Shown here: piece by piece, positions 9,558 to 21,429 of the stretch
Layout of the letters: every line of letters begins with the position of its first letter
How positions within the stretch are numbered: position 1 is the stretch's first letter
DNA from: Heterodera schachtii
Taxonomy: Eukaryota; Nematoda; Chromadorea; Rhabditida; Heteroderidae
NCBI GenBank assembly: GCA_023374025.1
Contig: SIJG01000065.1
Span: 233,496 to 297,495, forward strand
Reading direction: 5' to 3'
Length of the DNA stretch: 64,000 nucleotides
The notes under the pieces: model-generated
The model's input: only the letters and a program-made list of their open reading frames with translations
The model's database searches: none
What the model was told of the DNA's origin: nothing
Program-made: the position numbers and the translations under genes

Positions 9558-11370
9558 GTAATCACGAAATAGATAAAACCATGAGAAAAAAAAATTTATG
9601 TTTTATGAAATAATGCCATAGAACCCAAATATGTTATAAATTCAAAAATTTGCCAAATTTCCTTTGATTATTTTTTCCATTTTTAAATGATCATTTCCAA
9701 GGACGAATACCAGCCCTGATTTAACTATATATTTCTTGAAAATGTGATCATTAAGGCTGGGATTTTTAGGCAAATGCATAAAATTTCTGCGCATAAATAA
9801 ATAAATAGATTTTAAGTAATTAAATTTTGTTAATAATTATTTTTCAGAATCCTAAAAGAGTCTGGTTTAGTTCGAATTTAATTCTCTATCATAACATATT
9901 AGCTTCTTTAGATTTGCTGCCAGATTTGACTATTAACAGTTATTTTTTAATTATCTGTTAATAGCCTATCGTATGATGATGACAAATTCTGGTTTTTAGG
10001 TCTTATTTTAAATTTTACTTTTTCAGTCACAAACCGATAGAGAAAAACGTTTGCTTGAATTCTCTTTGTTTTACACCCATAATTAATGCAAAATTTTCTC
10101 AAAAATTCATCCCCCAAAATTTAATGTATAAAATCCCTATCCCATACTCAAAAAAAGTCATAAAAATAAATTTTTATGAATTTTCGGGGCTGCCTATTCG
10201 TCTTCTTCCCCAGCAGAATCAATCTTATGAGCTACGGTGTAAAGCTTTCCTCTATTTCCATAACTCAAAAAAAAATTTTTTCATTTCCATTCCAACACTT
10301 TCTGACATTAGCATTTTCATTTTTTTGGGTCTTTTATGTCATTATTTTACAAAATGTTTTCATAAGTGGCCCGTTTCTTCATTGAGCTTGCCTCATAATT
10401 TAGTGTCTTTTTTCCAATTTTCTCGCAAATTCACCCGCCTGAACGTCCTAAAGCAATTTTAATTTTGGAAAAGCCGGTCCGATAAATACCAACTTTTTTA
10501 AACCTTTTTTCTGTCATTATTCATTTACTTACTTTCGTCCTTTGCCATATAATAATTCCTGTAAAAAAAGCAAGTTAACTTTGATTTCTTAGTTTTTAAT
10601 TTCAGAAAAAAACATAACAACAATTGCCGCATATCAAATAAGCATATGTATGTGGAAAATTTCTGCATCAAGAATCGGCGGAATTATCTTATAATTGAAA
10701 CCAAATTCAGTCCGGGCAGAGCGGATTTTTGTCGGAGTAACACCTGTCAAAAAACAAATTTAAATTAAAAATAGTATTGCTTGCACCCAAAGTCATTGTG
10801 GCAGCTGAAGAAAAAAACATCCAATTTCGTATCAACACCAGATTGGCATAAAAATTAGCGTTAATTAATTCCTCAAATACATGTTTCATTCGCCAAGCAA
10901 GTCCAATGAGCGGTTCCGATCTATCGGATTCCCACCAATCGCTTAACAGAAATATTTTAAGCATAGTTTTAAGATACCGTATATGCTCTAATTATAACCC
11001 ATGGGGGATTATTTTTCAACCTCCTCAGAAAAGGGGGGATAATTAGAGACTGGGAGATTATGACAGAGGGATTATTTTTCAAAACACCTCGTAGACTGGG
11101 GGATAATTGGAGACTGCGGGATTAATAGAGACTGGGCTATAATTAGAGCATATACGATAGGTGGATTATCTTTGGAAAATAAAAAATACATTATTGGATT
11201 TTGTTAAAAAAAACCTTATAATTTTGATCATTTTTATTTGTATAGTTGGGGTAAACCACTCCGAAGTTCTGACCGCCCTTTCGTATTGGTCGTCCTCATA
11301 ACGAACAACGAACACATTGATTCCATTTATGTCGGTCAACTTGAAGCAGTACTGAACTGAGCAAATGCTC
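9029..11370. repeat. Right copy of large direct repeat
   Basis: Partner of 1-2340 with only scattered substitutions and short indels. It continues leftwards beyond the comparable region and rightwards, without a break, into the rest of the intact secreted-protein gene, so this copy is the ancestral arrangement. 9566-10680 holds no gene that I can support. It contains the homologue of the left copy's AT-rich DNA and a short block (about 10390-10520) that also resembles 16320-16450. Confidence 0.9.
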
Positions 11371-13826
11371 GCCACCTGTCGTTCGTCTGTCCAATTAGGA
11401 AAAACGATGACTGTGTGTAAATATCTAAATTGTTTTTAGTAATTAGTAAAAATCTAAAACCAATGGCAAGACATATTTACGTTATTTAAATATTCTGATA
11501 AAACCCCAGCAATTTTCAATAAACATAAAATTTGGTTGGTTTTCAAGCCGCCCAAAGTTTTCCTGGCCTTTTTATAATTTGAAAAGAAAAAATTCCTAAA
11601 ATGATTTCCGACGAATTTTTGCATCGTCGGGTCTCTTTTACGTACTTTTCTTCGCCCATTTGGTCCAGCACATGCTTTATGTTGAGCGCTACCTTTTCAT
11701 ACTCGGCTTCACTCTCAATGATTGGTGAATTTCCAATTGCTGTTTTTGCATATTCGCTCGAAATTATTGGCCAAGTGATTATCTAAATTAAACAGGTTTA
11801 TACTAAATAAATATATACATTCCAAGCTCATTCTAAAGGAAGAATGGGCTAATTTGCTAATTGCATCCTAGGAAATGAAATGATATGGGCCATGTGGGTA
11901 CTCCAGTTGCTTAATTATTACCAGCTTGGCACATATCCAGTCAACCATATGTGCAGCAATTTCACTTATTAATAATTCAATCTGTCTATACTCCTCCTCA
12001 ATTCGTCCTTTTTCGCCATCGTATGAAATTTCAACACAATGTGACGCGATTAATGCCTAGAAATACAAAAAAAAAGATTAATGATCCTCAAAAAGTCGAT
12101 TATGTTTTTGATACTTTTGCCATTTCCAGGGTATGAACAATTCGTTTAAAAATAATTTTTCCTAATTTTAGCCGATTTAATTAACTCCTTAAACAAAGAT
12201 AAATAATTAAAGCGAACCGCTTTCATTAAATCCATACGGACTAGTTCAGAAAAGTGCAACAGTGGCTTTCTTTGCCATTTGTTCCCTTCAGCTATTGGTT
12301 TTAACCAACACCTAAAGATTTAATTTTATATAGGAAATACATAAATATAAGCAAAAATCAAAATAAAAGGTTTTCCAATTTAGCGATAATTAATTACTTG
12401 TTTTTATTAATTATAGTAATATGTTTTTATTGAGAAAGCAATAACATACAAATCTCCCGCATCCCGTAAATTCGAATGCAATTTGATCAGGGCTTGTTCT
12501 ACACCGGTACTGTTTGCATTATATAGGACTAATACAATATTTAAAATGAGTTTATTAAAAAGTTTTTGCATAAAAACATATGCAATACTTATTTAACTAG
12601 GTAATTTTAAATATATTTGTGAATTACTTGTTTTTAATTCATCATGCACCCACGTTGATTTAGCCAAAAGTGCTGAAAATAAACAGAAATAAAATTTTAA
12701 TTTTAAATACGGGATCATAATAATTGCCGTAACCCCGACCCTACCGGAATCGGGATTTGCGTTTTAAAAACGATAGGGACCTGGAACAAATGCCGGTCGC
12801 GATCCCGATCCTTGCCTTCTATTTTAAAACATAAAATTTTAAATATTTACAATTTTTTAAAAATTCATATTCCTCCGAGGAAATGGACATGTTAAGAAGG
12901 TGTTTTTCGATCTTCTGAAAAAGTGCGAGAACATCAGCATAACTTTGCGTCTCATTGCCTGCTGATGGCAAACGGCAATTGAGCAATAGGTTACGTTTCA
13001 TTTTCTGTAAAACATTGTTTTTCTGTCTTAAAAATATTTCCCACCCGCCTCGGCAATTTTGGCCATTTTCGGGCATATCCCCGACCCCACATTTACACTC
13101 GCAACAAATTCCAAAACAAAAGCCGATTACTCACAATCAGAATACCACGCGGAGACCTATGAGATGAAAATCCTTTACAGCTAGAAATGAATTCTTCTTT
13201 ATATCCAGAACGTTTGCCGGATGGATCCATAATACCAAAGTAAAATCTCTCGATGGCATCCAACGGATCTGTGACTTTCTGCAAAAATAAAATTAATATT
13301 GAAATACAGCTAAATAATTTAAATAGAATTTTCTTATACATTTTGATATTGCTTTTGATTAAAAAAATATTTGATTTCTGTTGTTTGGTTTTGTGCTTGT
13401 CGTGAGAGCAAACCAAACTGAGTTTTTACATAATCATGCAATTTTTCCATGGCTTTTAGCTTCTCTGAATCCGGCTTAAGGTTTAAATATATGCAATAAT
13501 TAATTAAATAAATAAGTTAATAAAATTTTCGAATATTTTTACTTTAAATGCGACATCAGCTCCTGCCGCGATTAAGGCGCCCACCGGACCTGCGACGCGG
13601 ACGAAAGTCACGGCACGTTGGCTCACTAATCGCAATTTTGAAATGATGTCCCACGTTGAGGACGTTAGCAATGAAAATTCATCTTCAAAATTCTTCACAT
13701 CCTCTGTGTCTTAAAAAATATATATTGCAAAAAATAAGAAATAGCTTAGACCTACTGACCGATTGCTAATGATATAGGCCACAAAACAACCAGTGCAAAA
13801 AAGCTGATTAAAAGAAAGTTTGGCAT
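10684..13826 (-). CDS. Secreted protein of unrecognised family, 13 exons, about 510 aa
   Basis: I do not recognise this protein. A complete model can be read on the minus strand: 13826-13760, 13709-13543, 13474-13340, 13278-13135, 13004-12851, 12672-12628, 12528-12450, 12311-12173, 12056-11922, 11782-11646, 11424-11257, 10941-10839, 10743-10684. All junctions have AG acceptors and compatible phases, and the sum is exactly 511 codons including TAA. It starts with a clear signal peptide (MPNFLLISFFALVVLWPISL, then AIG) and has no later membrane span. Recognisable blocks are AGPVGALIAAGADVAF, DPLDAIERFYFGIMDPSG, EGNKWQRKPLLHFSELVR, YEDDQYERAVRTSEW and DWWESDRSEPLIGLAWRM. The donor after 12173 may be GC (AAATCG|GCTAAA) or an upstream GT (GTTCGC). 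A mariner-like MITE sits in the intron before exon 12. Tightly phased exons argue for a functional gene. Its role is unknown; secretion suggests extracellular or host-facing function. Confidence 0.75.
10975..11159. mobile_element. Mariner-like MITE, 185 bp (right copy)
   Basis: Same element as 1946-2130, duplicated with the segment. It lies inside the intron between exons 11 and 12 of the secreted-protein gene. Confidence 0.7.
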
Positions 13827-14671
13827 AATAATGCACAAATGAGCGACGAACAATTGAATAACAAATTCACGATTTGAGCATGTCGATTTTTCAGAAAAAT
13901 CCTGAAATTCTTTAAAAATTTATTAAAAAAAGGAATTTAGCATAAGATTGCCACAAAATGGCATATATGGCGATTTCAAGTCTCGGCTTAGGAAAAGTCT
14001 CGGGGATGTCTCGGTCTTGAGTCTCGGGTTTTTAGTCTCGAAAAACGAACTTTTTTAAACCCTAAAGATTGGCATGCATTTCTTACGTAACACGAAAATT
14101 GCACGAAATGATTTCCATACATTAAATGGAAATTAAATTTTTTCTAATAAATATTTAGGTTGATTTTATTATGTTTATGTCAAGTTATCGGAAATTGACA
14201 ATTAATATTTAAAAAAATCAATGGCATTCATGGATTTTATGAATTTTACATGATTTATTTATTTATTCACTTATTTTTTTTTCCATTATTTTATCGGTCT
14301 CATATTTTATGACATTTTTAATGTAATTTTGACTTAAAACTTTGTCATAATGCAGTTACACCAGGATTTACATTATTTAATTCCACCAACAAGTTTGTAT
14401 GAATGAAAATATAATCCCGCTAAGGAATAATTGGACAAAATAATATTAAAATAATAAAATAATGGAAACTCAGAATTTCAATAAAATTTTTAAAACTAAT
14501 AAGCATAGAAGCAGGTTAAATTAGTCCTTTACCAGGAAGTTTGCCTATAAAAATTGGTGTGATTTTATTAATTATAGAAAGAGCAAAGTTCTATAAAACT
14601 TTTTTAAATATAAGCCTGAAAAAGAGGCATATTTAAAAATTAATAAAAAAACAATAAAATTTTAAAAATAA
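13827..14671. other. Intergenic AT-rich DNA upstream of secreted-protein gene
   Basis: Contains GTCTCGG-type short repeats near 13980-14040 and otherwise homopolymer-rich AT sequence. It should include the promoter of the minus-strand secreted-protein gene, but no individual element can be supported. Confidence 0.5.
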
Positions 14672-15063
14672 TCAACTGAAATTCATTTTCATCTTTTGCC
14701 CTCCCTTTCCAAAAGAAAAAATATATTTTTTTACCAAAAAATTTGCCAATTTGAAAATATCCAAGCAAATATTCCTATTATTGGCAGCAATGGACAGAAT
14801 GATGACCACAAAATAATAGGCCAATGTGCCGAGCTCTTCTTCCCACGGCAAATTCAACTCGTTCAGGCCGGGGAATTCGGCAGCGAATTCCACCCATCAG
14901 ATCACTTTTCCTTGGCCCCAAAAGGGGCCGAAGCAAACTTTTGTTTTAATAATTTGACATTTGTTTGTATGAGGGTTCATTTAGCACCTGCAAGCAAACT
15001 CATTATAATTATAGCCTTGTCAAGTCTATCGGTCAGCAGCTGTTCGGCCCCCTTCTCGTTGAG
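14672..15063 (-). pseudogene. UDP-glycosyltransferase 3' fragment
   Basis: Closely matches the last exon (C-terminal block ELNLPWEEELGTLAYY, then membrane anchor) and the end of the penultimate exon (KGAEQLL) of the gene at 16498-19502. One A is missing relative to the paralogue just after 'VLNEPSYKQ', which shifts the frame and gives a stop. The fragment ends abruptly at about 15063 where a CGAAAACGAAA-type repeat begins, so the donor-binding domain and N-terminal half are absent. The intron between the two pieces keeps the same GC donor (AAG|GC) as the paralogue. Confidence 0.85.
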
Positions 15064-15355
15064 TTGTAAGGGTGTAAAATATTTTCGTCTTTTTCGTAAA
15101 ATATTGCTCTGACGAAACGAAAATCCAAAATTTTAAAAACCGAAAACGAAACACGAAACGAAAAACAAAATTTTGAAACCGAAACCGAAAACGAAACGAA
15201 AAAACTTTAGCGAAAACCAAACTCAAAAAGTGCCGAAAATGTAGGACAAAACGAAAACGACACGAAATTTCGTCCAGCCCTGATTGGGGGGCGGGGTTTT
15301 GAACTAATAACTAATTATTTTGACAGTTTTTAGAAATTATAAATCGTATCCCTAC
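15064..15355. repeat. CGAAAACGAAA-rich repeat replacing the rest of the UGT fragment
   Basis: An AC/GA-rich low-complexity block (GAAACGAAAA units, about 15110-15270) ends in a CCAGCCCTG tip near 15277-15285, which suggests a decayed hAT-family end. No gene is seen. ATCCCTAC at 15348-15355 is the target-site copy of the next element. Confidence 0.5.
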
Positions 15356-16311
15356 CAGGGCTGGCCGTGATTGAATTTCCAATCACGGAAATCCGTGAGC
15401 CGTGATCACGGGGCTTTCAAAAAAATCCGTGAGCCGTGAACCGTGATCACGGCACCCCAAAAACCCCGTGATTCCCGTGATCCGTGAGCCGTGATCCGTG
15501 ATTGTAAAAAATTTTCTGAATAATTTTTTTTGTCCAAAAATGTCAAAATTTACAATATTGAGCCAATTTTTTGAGGAAATTAGAGCTTTTTATAGAAATC
15601 TCTAAGGAAAAATTTTAATTTTTGAGTAAATTTTCCTAAGAAAATTTTTCAAACTTTTCTTAAATTTAATCAAAACTCTATTTTATATAGAAAAAAAATT
15701 CCTCTAACAAATAAGCTAATTTTTGATGTTGAACAAAATTCTTTTGGACCAACATTATCATCGACGGAGAGAAAAAATAGGGATTTTAGCCGTTTTTGCG
15801 CCAAAAACGGCTATTTTTTTGCCATTTTGTGGTCCAAATTTCAGAAAATTATGTAAAATGGGGGTCCGGTGGTGCCGATAGGCGCCGCCGGGAAAAATTT
15901 TGAAAGAATTTGTTAACAGATTTTGTCCAAAAAATGTCCAATCATTGTTAATTTATGGATCTAATGTTTTAAAAAATAAGAAAAAATATTTTTAAAGTAA
16001 GAAAACTTTCTTTTAATTAAATTTCAATTAAAGTAATTTAAAGAAAATATGAAAAAAAATCTACTGTCCCAATGTGGAATTGAACTCAATCTTAATTTTT
16101 AACAGAAATGATTTATTTAATTAGTTTTTTCTCAAAAATTTTATTTTTCCATCAATTTCATATTTTTGTCTCAATAAAAATTCCCCTATATAAAATGCCA
16201 ATCACGGATCAAAATCACGGAAAAATTGAAAAAATCCGTGACCCGTGATCCGAGATCACGGCACCCCAAAAACCCCGTGATTCCCGTGATCCGTGATCAC
16301 GGCCAGCCCTG
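15356..16311. mobile_element. hAT-like MITE, 956 bp (CAGGGCTGGCCGTGAT family)
   Basis: Inverted tips CAGGGCTGGCCGTGAT and ATCACGGCCAGCCCTG, with exact 8-bp duplications ATCCCTAC at 15348-15355 and 16312-16319. Both ends hold many GATCACGG/CCGTGAT subrepeats. One GC cassette is at 15864-15892. There is no coding capacity. A solo end of the same family is at 48990-49076. Confidence 0.9.
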
Positions 16312-16497
16312 ATCCCTACTCATAATTCAGTGTCCTTTTTTCAATTTTCTCATCAATTCATCCGTCTGATGGCCCCAAAAGAAATTTAATTTTCGGAATG
16401 CCGGTCCGATAAATATCACCAATTTTTCTGATCATTATTCTTTTTTTAATTACAAAAAGAACAGAGCAAACAAACATGAACAACAATAATCACTGAT

Positions 16498-19400
16498 TTA
16501 ATTCATTTTCGTCTTTTGCGCTCCCTTTTCGACAGAAATCAAAAATTTTGTTGCCAAATATTTTGCCAATTTGAAAAGAATCCATGCAAATATTGCCAAC
16601 ATTGCCACAATCAAAAAAATGATGTCGGCGCTATAATAGGCCAATGTGCCGAGCTCTTCTTCCCATGGCAAATTCAACTCGTTCAGGTCGGGGAATTCGG
16701 CCGCGAATTCCACCCATCGGATCAGCTTATCCTTGGCTCCAAAAGGAGTTGAAGCGAACTTTTGTTTCAATAATTTGACATTTTGTCTGTATGAGGGGTC
16801 ATTAAGCACCTGCAAAGCAATTAAACTCGTTAAAGGTATAATTAGTTCGTGCTAATTAGCCTTGTCAAGCCCATCGGCCAGCAGCTGTTCGGCCCCCTTC
16901 CCGTTGAGTTGGCCAACGTCCAATTGGACGGCAATGCCTTTCACACGTGCCATAATGGCATTGTACAGTTGGTCTCCAAGCAGTGGAATGGCCAAAATTG
17001 GCACTCCAAATTGGACAGCCTCACTGACACTGTTCAAACCGCAATGTGAGACAAAGGCGCGCAATTTGGGATGCACTTTTAAATGGAAATTTCAAAAAAA
17101 AAAGGAAATTATTAGGCAATTATTCTTACTTTGTCAATGCTTATATTCTTGTTTCTTGGTATCAAAGGTAAGCCTCAAAATATCTGAATAAAGAAACCCA
17201 AGAAATACCAAAATCTTGACACAGAAAATAGCAATGAGAAAGTCTGGAATTCAACATTTTTCGAGTTATTCGATAATAATTTTTTGTATGTTGCATTTAG
17301 CTCTGAATTTAGCTATGCAAAAAAATGTTCTGTAGGTTTTTGGGCTTTCATTGGATACCAAAGAATGTAAGCATTGACCAAGTATGGAAAAAAGTTGTGT
17401 CCAAAGAAACTAAGGACAGTCACTAATTGGACACTAAATTGTAATAGAGCCGAATTTTCAATCATTTCGTTTTTAAACTCACTGAGCAACGATTTTTGGT
17501 CCATCCATTTCACGGGGTGAACATTTTTGTACTTGGCAAACACTTTGGCATCTTCATCGGACAATTCAACTTTCCATATAAATTCATAGTTCGGAAAATG
17601 GGCAAATGCTTCCAAAAATGCCATTTTCATTTCCCTTTTCATTGAGTTAATATCGGCAAAAGTGCCAAAAGAAACGATCACTGTGCCATCCCTGGAATTG
17701 TCCACAATCGCTTTAGTTCCCTAAAATAATTTAATTTTTTCAAATGGTTTTTATCCCATAATTTTTACCGGTTCCAATTCTTTCACTTTCATTTCCACAA
17801 TTCCCCCAATGTTTATAATTTTGTTCGAAATTGGCCTCGGCATTTCGAAGAACTAAAATGCATTTTCCGATCCTTTTTGGCATTATGTTTTATCCGACTT
17901 GATTTGAATTTGTAAACAGCAGAGAGACATTGCGCATAATTTGTTTCAGCGGGGGGAAATTTTCGCCAAATGCTTCAACAATAACTGGCTCCTTAAAGAT
18001 TAATTTAATTTGATTTTTAAATAAAATTAGCATTTTTAATTATTTTTTCTGCTTACCTCATACGAAGCCATCACATTGTTCAAATACAACCAATCGTACA
18101 AATCGTTGACAAAATTCACAAATCGTTCCACAAAATTCATTTTGTGACTTCCATTCATTGGGGTGAATAAACCTTTTTTTGTGAATTAATTTTAATGCAG
18201 TTTTTAGTTTTAATTGTTTTTTTTCAAAATTAGTTAATGATTTATGGGTTTATAAAAGAAAAATATCCGAAAAAATTTCTATGAATTTTTCTAATGATTT
18301 TGGAAATTGAATGAAATAAAATTGAAATTACCGAATTCAACTCTCTATTTTTTAAAATTATTTAATACTCAAATTTAATTATTAATATGTAATATTCCTC
18401 TCCTTTGGCACATTCACTCACTTGTCACGTAACTGCTCAGTGTTGGGATGCCAAAGTTGCGGGCAGCCGTTTGAAACAACGGCACCGCTATGGTGCCAAG
18501 TTTTGTTTTGGCGCCAATCCGATGGGAAAGTGCCATGGGACACGGATCATAAAGTTCGGCAAGTACGACGTCAAACTGTTCTGCTTGAAGACGGCGGAGC
18601 AGCTCAACGTCATTTACGAGTTCGAAAAGTGGTGGGAAAGAAACATTAAATTACTAATTAATTCATTAATTAGTATTTCCACTAATTACCTCGGCAAATT
18701 TCGCATAGAATTTTACCAAATTGTTCAATAATGTTCTGCAATTTTTAATTATAAGCAAATTTTTCCATTTTTTTTCATCTGATCACAAACTGTTTGAAAG
18801 AGAAAATTGTTGAAATTTTTGCCGTCAAATGGTTCTTTGAGTTCGTCCAATTTGTTAATGTCAAATTTGCCGGTTTGAACAAAATTTGGCAAAAAATTGT
18901 GAAAATTGGTCACATTAAACATTTCGGTGGGCAATGCCTCGGCCCTTTTGTTCATCAAAACGCGAAAAAGGTGCTAAATTTTGTAAATTTTCTGGGAAAT
19001 TGTTCACATTAGATCATTTTTCAAAAATTATTTATTTTTCTAAAAATTCTAATTAAAATATATTTATGCCATAAAAAAAACAAAAAGACAAAACAGGCAT
19101 TATTTACGGTTTTCCCCAAAATATGTCAACTATATGCGCAATTAATGCTTGCCAATAAATTAAGCAATTATAAAAAAATATAAAAAAATTAAATTAAACT
19201 CAAAAAATTATAACTTTTTTTTCTAAAACCGAAATTTTTCATTTTCTAGAAATTTATAGTCCAATTTTTAATTTCGATATGATGAGATTTACCACGTCGT
19301 GGCCTGCCCCGACCAAAGTGTCCGCAATTGAGCCCATAAATTGCATGTGACTCCATCCAATTGTGGGCGAATAGACGAGGATTTTAAGACGCTTTTTAGC

Positions 19401-19502
19401 CAAGCTTTTTTGAGGCGCTTCTTCCAATGGATTTGTTGAAACCAAAAGTGTAATTTGACAAATCAAAATTAATGCGCAAAATTTTGTCAGAAGCGATGGC
19501 AT
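16498..19502 (-). CDS. UDP-glucuronosyl/UDP-glucosyltransferase, secretory pathway
   Basis: Family 1 glycosyltransferase that moves a sugar from a UDP-sugar onto small lipophilic acceptors, usually on the lumenal side of the ER membrane. Ten exons: 19502-19293, 18973-18791, 18735-18690, 18622-18422, 18172-18057, 17991-17899, 17852-17769, 17720-17483, 17075-16861, 16809-16498. They total 566 codons, slightly above the usual 520-530. There is an N-terminal signal peptide (LLTKFCALILICQITLLVST), acceptor-side N-domain (LKILVYSPTIGWSHMQF), the family hinge (PRPISNKIINIGGI), donor block (VIVSFGTFADI), the UDP-sugar signature at 17060-16930 (FVSHCGLNSVSEAVQFGVPI), and a C-terminal membrane span (ADIIFLIVAMLAIFAWILF) with lysine-rich tail. 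Two oddities: intron 9 has a GC donor, and intron 3 ends TTTTCG, not TTTTCAG, so it lacks an AG acceptor. Endogenous detoxification or hormone conjugation are the usual roles. Confidence 0.92.
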
Positions 19503-20398
19503 TTTGCAAAAAAAAAAATATTATAATTTTTTAATTATGGGAATTTTATGAGCATTTTTAGCAAAGAAAAATATATTTGCGGCCCAAGGAATTGCCATTT
19601 ATTTATGAGAAAAAATTAAATAAAATTATCGAAAGCATCATTTGATTGAAATAAAGTGATTTCTTCAAATCGATAAGATAACATAGAAAAATACAGCAGA
19701 ACAGCGGAATCAATCAAAAAAAAATGTATTTGAAAATTTTAAAATAAATTTAAAAAATGCTGAAAAATGAATAAATGAATGACGAAATATTTCAATTTTA
19801 CTATTCCAATCAGTCTCAAAAGCAAGTTATAGTTTCAGATTTTTTAACAAGAATTCAAACTACAGAAAAACAAAAAACTTGTCATAATTGTTTGAAAAAT
19901 AAAGTGAGACCCGCGGGGGAACAAAAAGGCGAAAAATATAAAAGAGAGCAAAGATTGAAAATTATTTTGGTGAAATTAATTTAATTAGTTTTTTTACAGT
20001 GTGTGATGAGAGAGAGAATTGCCGGTGATGATGACAACCCGAGAGCATAAATTGAACTCGAGAAATAAGACCGAGACTCTCGAGCACTTCAAAAATTCCA
20101 ATTGCTGTGATTGTTTCCAATCACCTGACTTAATTTGATGTACTCTCGATGACATTGATAAAAAAACATTAAAACCACCATAAATTCTGATAAAAAAATT
20201 GAGAGAAAAATTCGGGAAGGAATGCATGTGCCTTTGTTTTGGGATAGATAATCCTCTTTTTTTAAATTTATGTTATTTTTTTATTTAATAAATTTTATTA
20301 TTAATTTTTATTTATAAAATATTTTAAAATTATTATTAATTATACTTTGAATTGTTTTTGTTTTTTTGACTTACAAATTAACCACAAATACTTAAATA
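19503..20398. other. Intergenic AT-rich DNA upstream of UGT
   Basis: Should hold the UGT promoter. I see only AT-rich sequence and a GAGACTCTCGAG-type short inverted repeat around 20030-20080. Short ORFs here look random. Confidence 0.4.
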
Positions 20399-20512
20399 AT
20401 GCCAAGAATTTTGATCGTCTCGCTTCTCATTTTCTTGCATTTTGCCGACGAACGTACTTCGACATTTGCGCTCCAGCAGACTTCTGCGCTAATTAATTTT
20501 AATATTTTTTGA
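20399..20512 (+). CDS. Possible tiny secreted peptide or orphan first exon (37 aa)
   Basis: ATG followed by a strongly hydrophobic run (MPRILIVSLLIFLHFA) that looks like a signal peptide, then about 20 residues and TGA. It has no recognisable family. It could be the first exon of a decayed secreted-protein or UGT gene, or a chance ORF. Its position just outside two secretory genes is suggestive only. Confidence 0.25.
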   Translation: MPRILIVSLLIFLHFADERTSTFALQQTSALINFNIF

Positions 20513-20759
20513 TGCTTACAATTTATATATCAAAAATGGAAATAAATTTTACGAAGTTTTAAAAAGTTGGAAATAACCTCAAAGTAAACACAATTTTTTA
20601 TTCATTTTTTTTAAATTTTAAAATATTATAATTTAAAAAATACTTTTATATAATTGATGAGTATAATAATTAAATTAAATCAGTGAATAGAATAATTTAA
20701 TTTATTTATTTTATCAATCACTGAGTTTTTTTTTTTGGATCGACCTGACATCGTTTTCG

Positions 20760-21429
20760 GGGCCCGTAGAAAAAGAACGAGGTAAGGCTACCCGGGTAAG
20801 GTTACCCAGGTAGCCTTACCCGGGTAACCTTACCCCCAGCTGCGGGTAAATTCGTAGTAAATGAATGTTACCAGGTTCTACATTAGCCAACCCCAAGCTG
20901 CGGGTAAGGTTACCCGTTACCCGGTTCTTTTTCTGCGGGTAGCATTAAAATTAATTTTTATTAAATTTAACGGTGTTTTTAAATAATAAAATTTATTTGA
21001 ATTTTTCTATTCATTAACTAACGAAAGGGATCAAACCCATGCAAAAAAAAGTACAAATTTTTAACATTTCATAATTACGTGAAACATAAAAATTTTTAAA
21101 TAATTTTTAGATCAATGGATAGAGCAAAGTTAGAAGTATTAATTATCAAAAGAAATTATTTTTGTAACTTTATTTTGGAATTTTTAATAAATTTGAAAGG
21201 ATGGTTACCCTGGTCCAACCTAGGGTAAGAATCTTACCCGCAGCTGAGGGTAAGGTTACCCGTTACCCGATTCTTTTTCTGCGGGTAAAAAGTTACCCGC
21301 AGCTGAGGGTAAGGTTACCCGGGTAAGGTTACCCCCAACTCGGGGTTGCTCTTTTACTACGGGTAACGGGTAAGGTTACCCGCAGCTGAGGGTAACCTTA
21401 CCCTTACCTCGTTCTTTTTCTACGGGCCC
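20760..21429. mobile_element. Foldback element built of GGTAAGGTTACCC palindromes
   Basis: The ends form a perfect 28-bp inverted repeat starting GGGCCCGTAGAAAAAGAAC. Inside each arm are many GGTAAGGTTACCC/CAGCTG units, themselves palindromic. A non-repetitive AT core (about 20940-21190) separates the arms. No clear target duplication and no ORF are seen. This is a non-autonomous foldback transposon or MITE of unassigned class. Confidence 0.75.

Noticed and set aside
1..11370. The two direct repeats are the LTRs of the BEL element
   Set aside because: They contain host exons, a mariner-like MITE and complete hAT ends with target duplications, and the right copy continues into an intact host gene.
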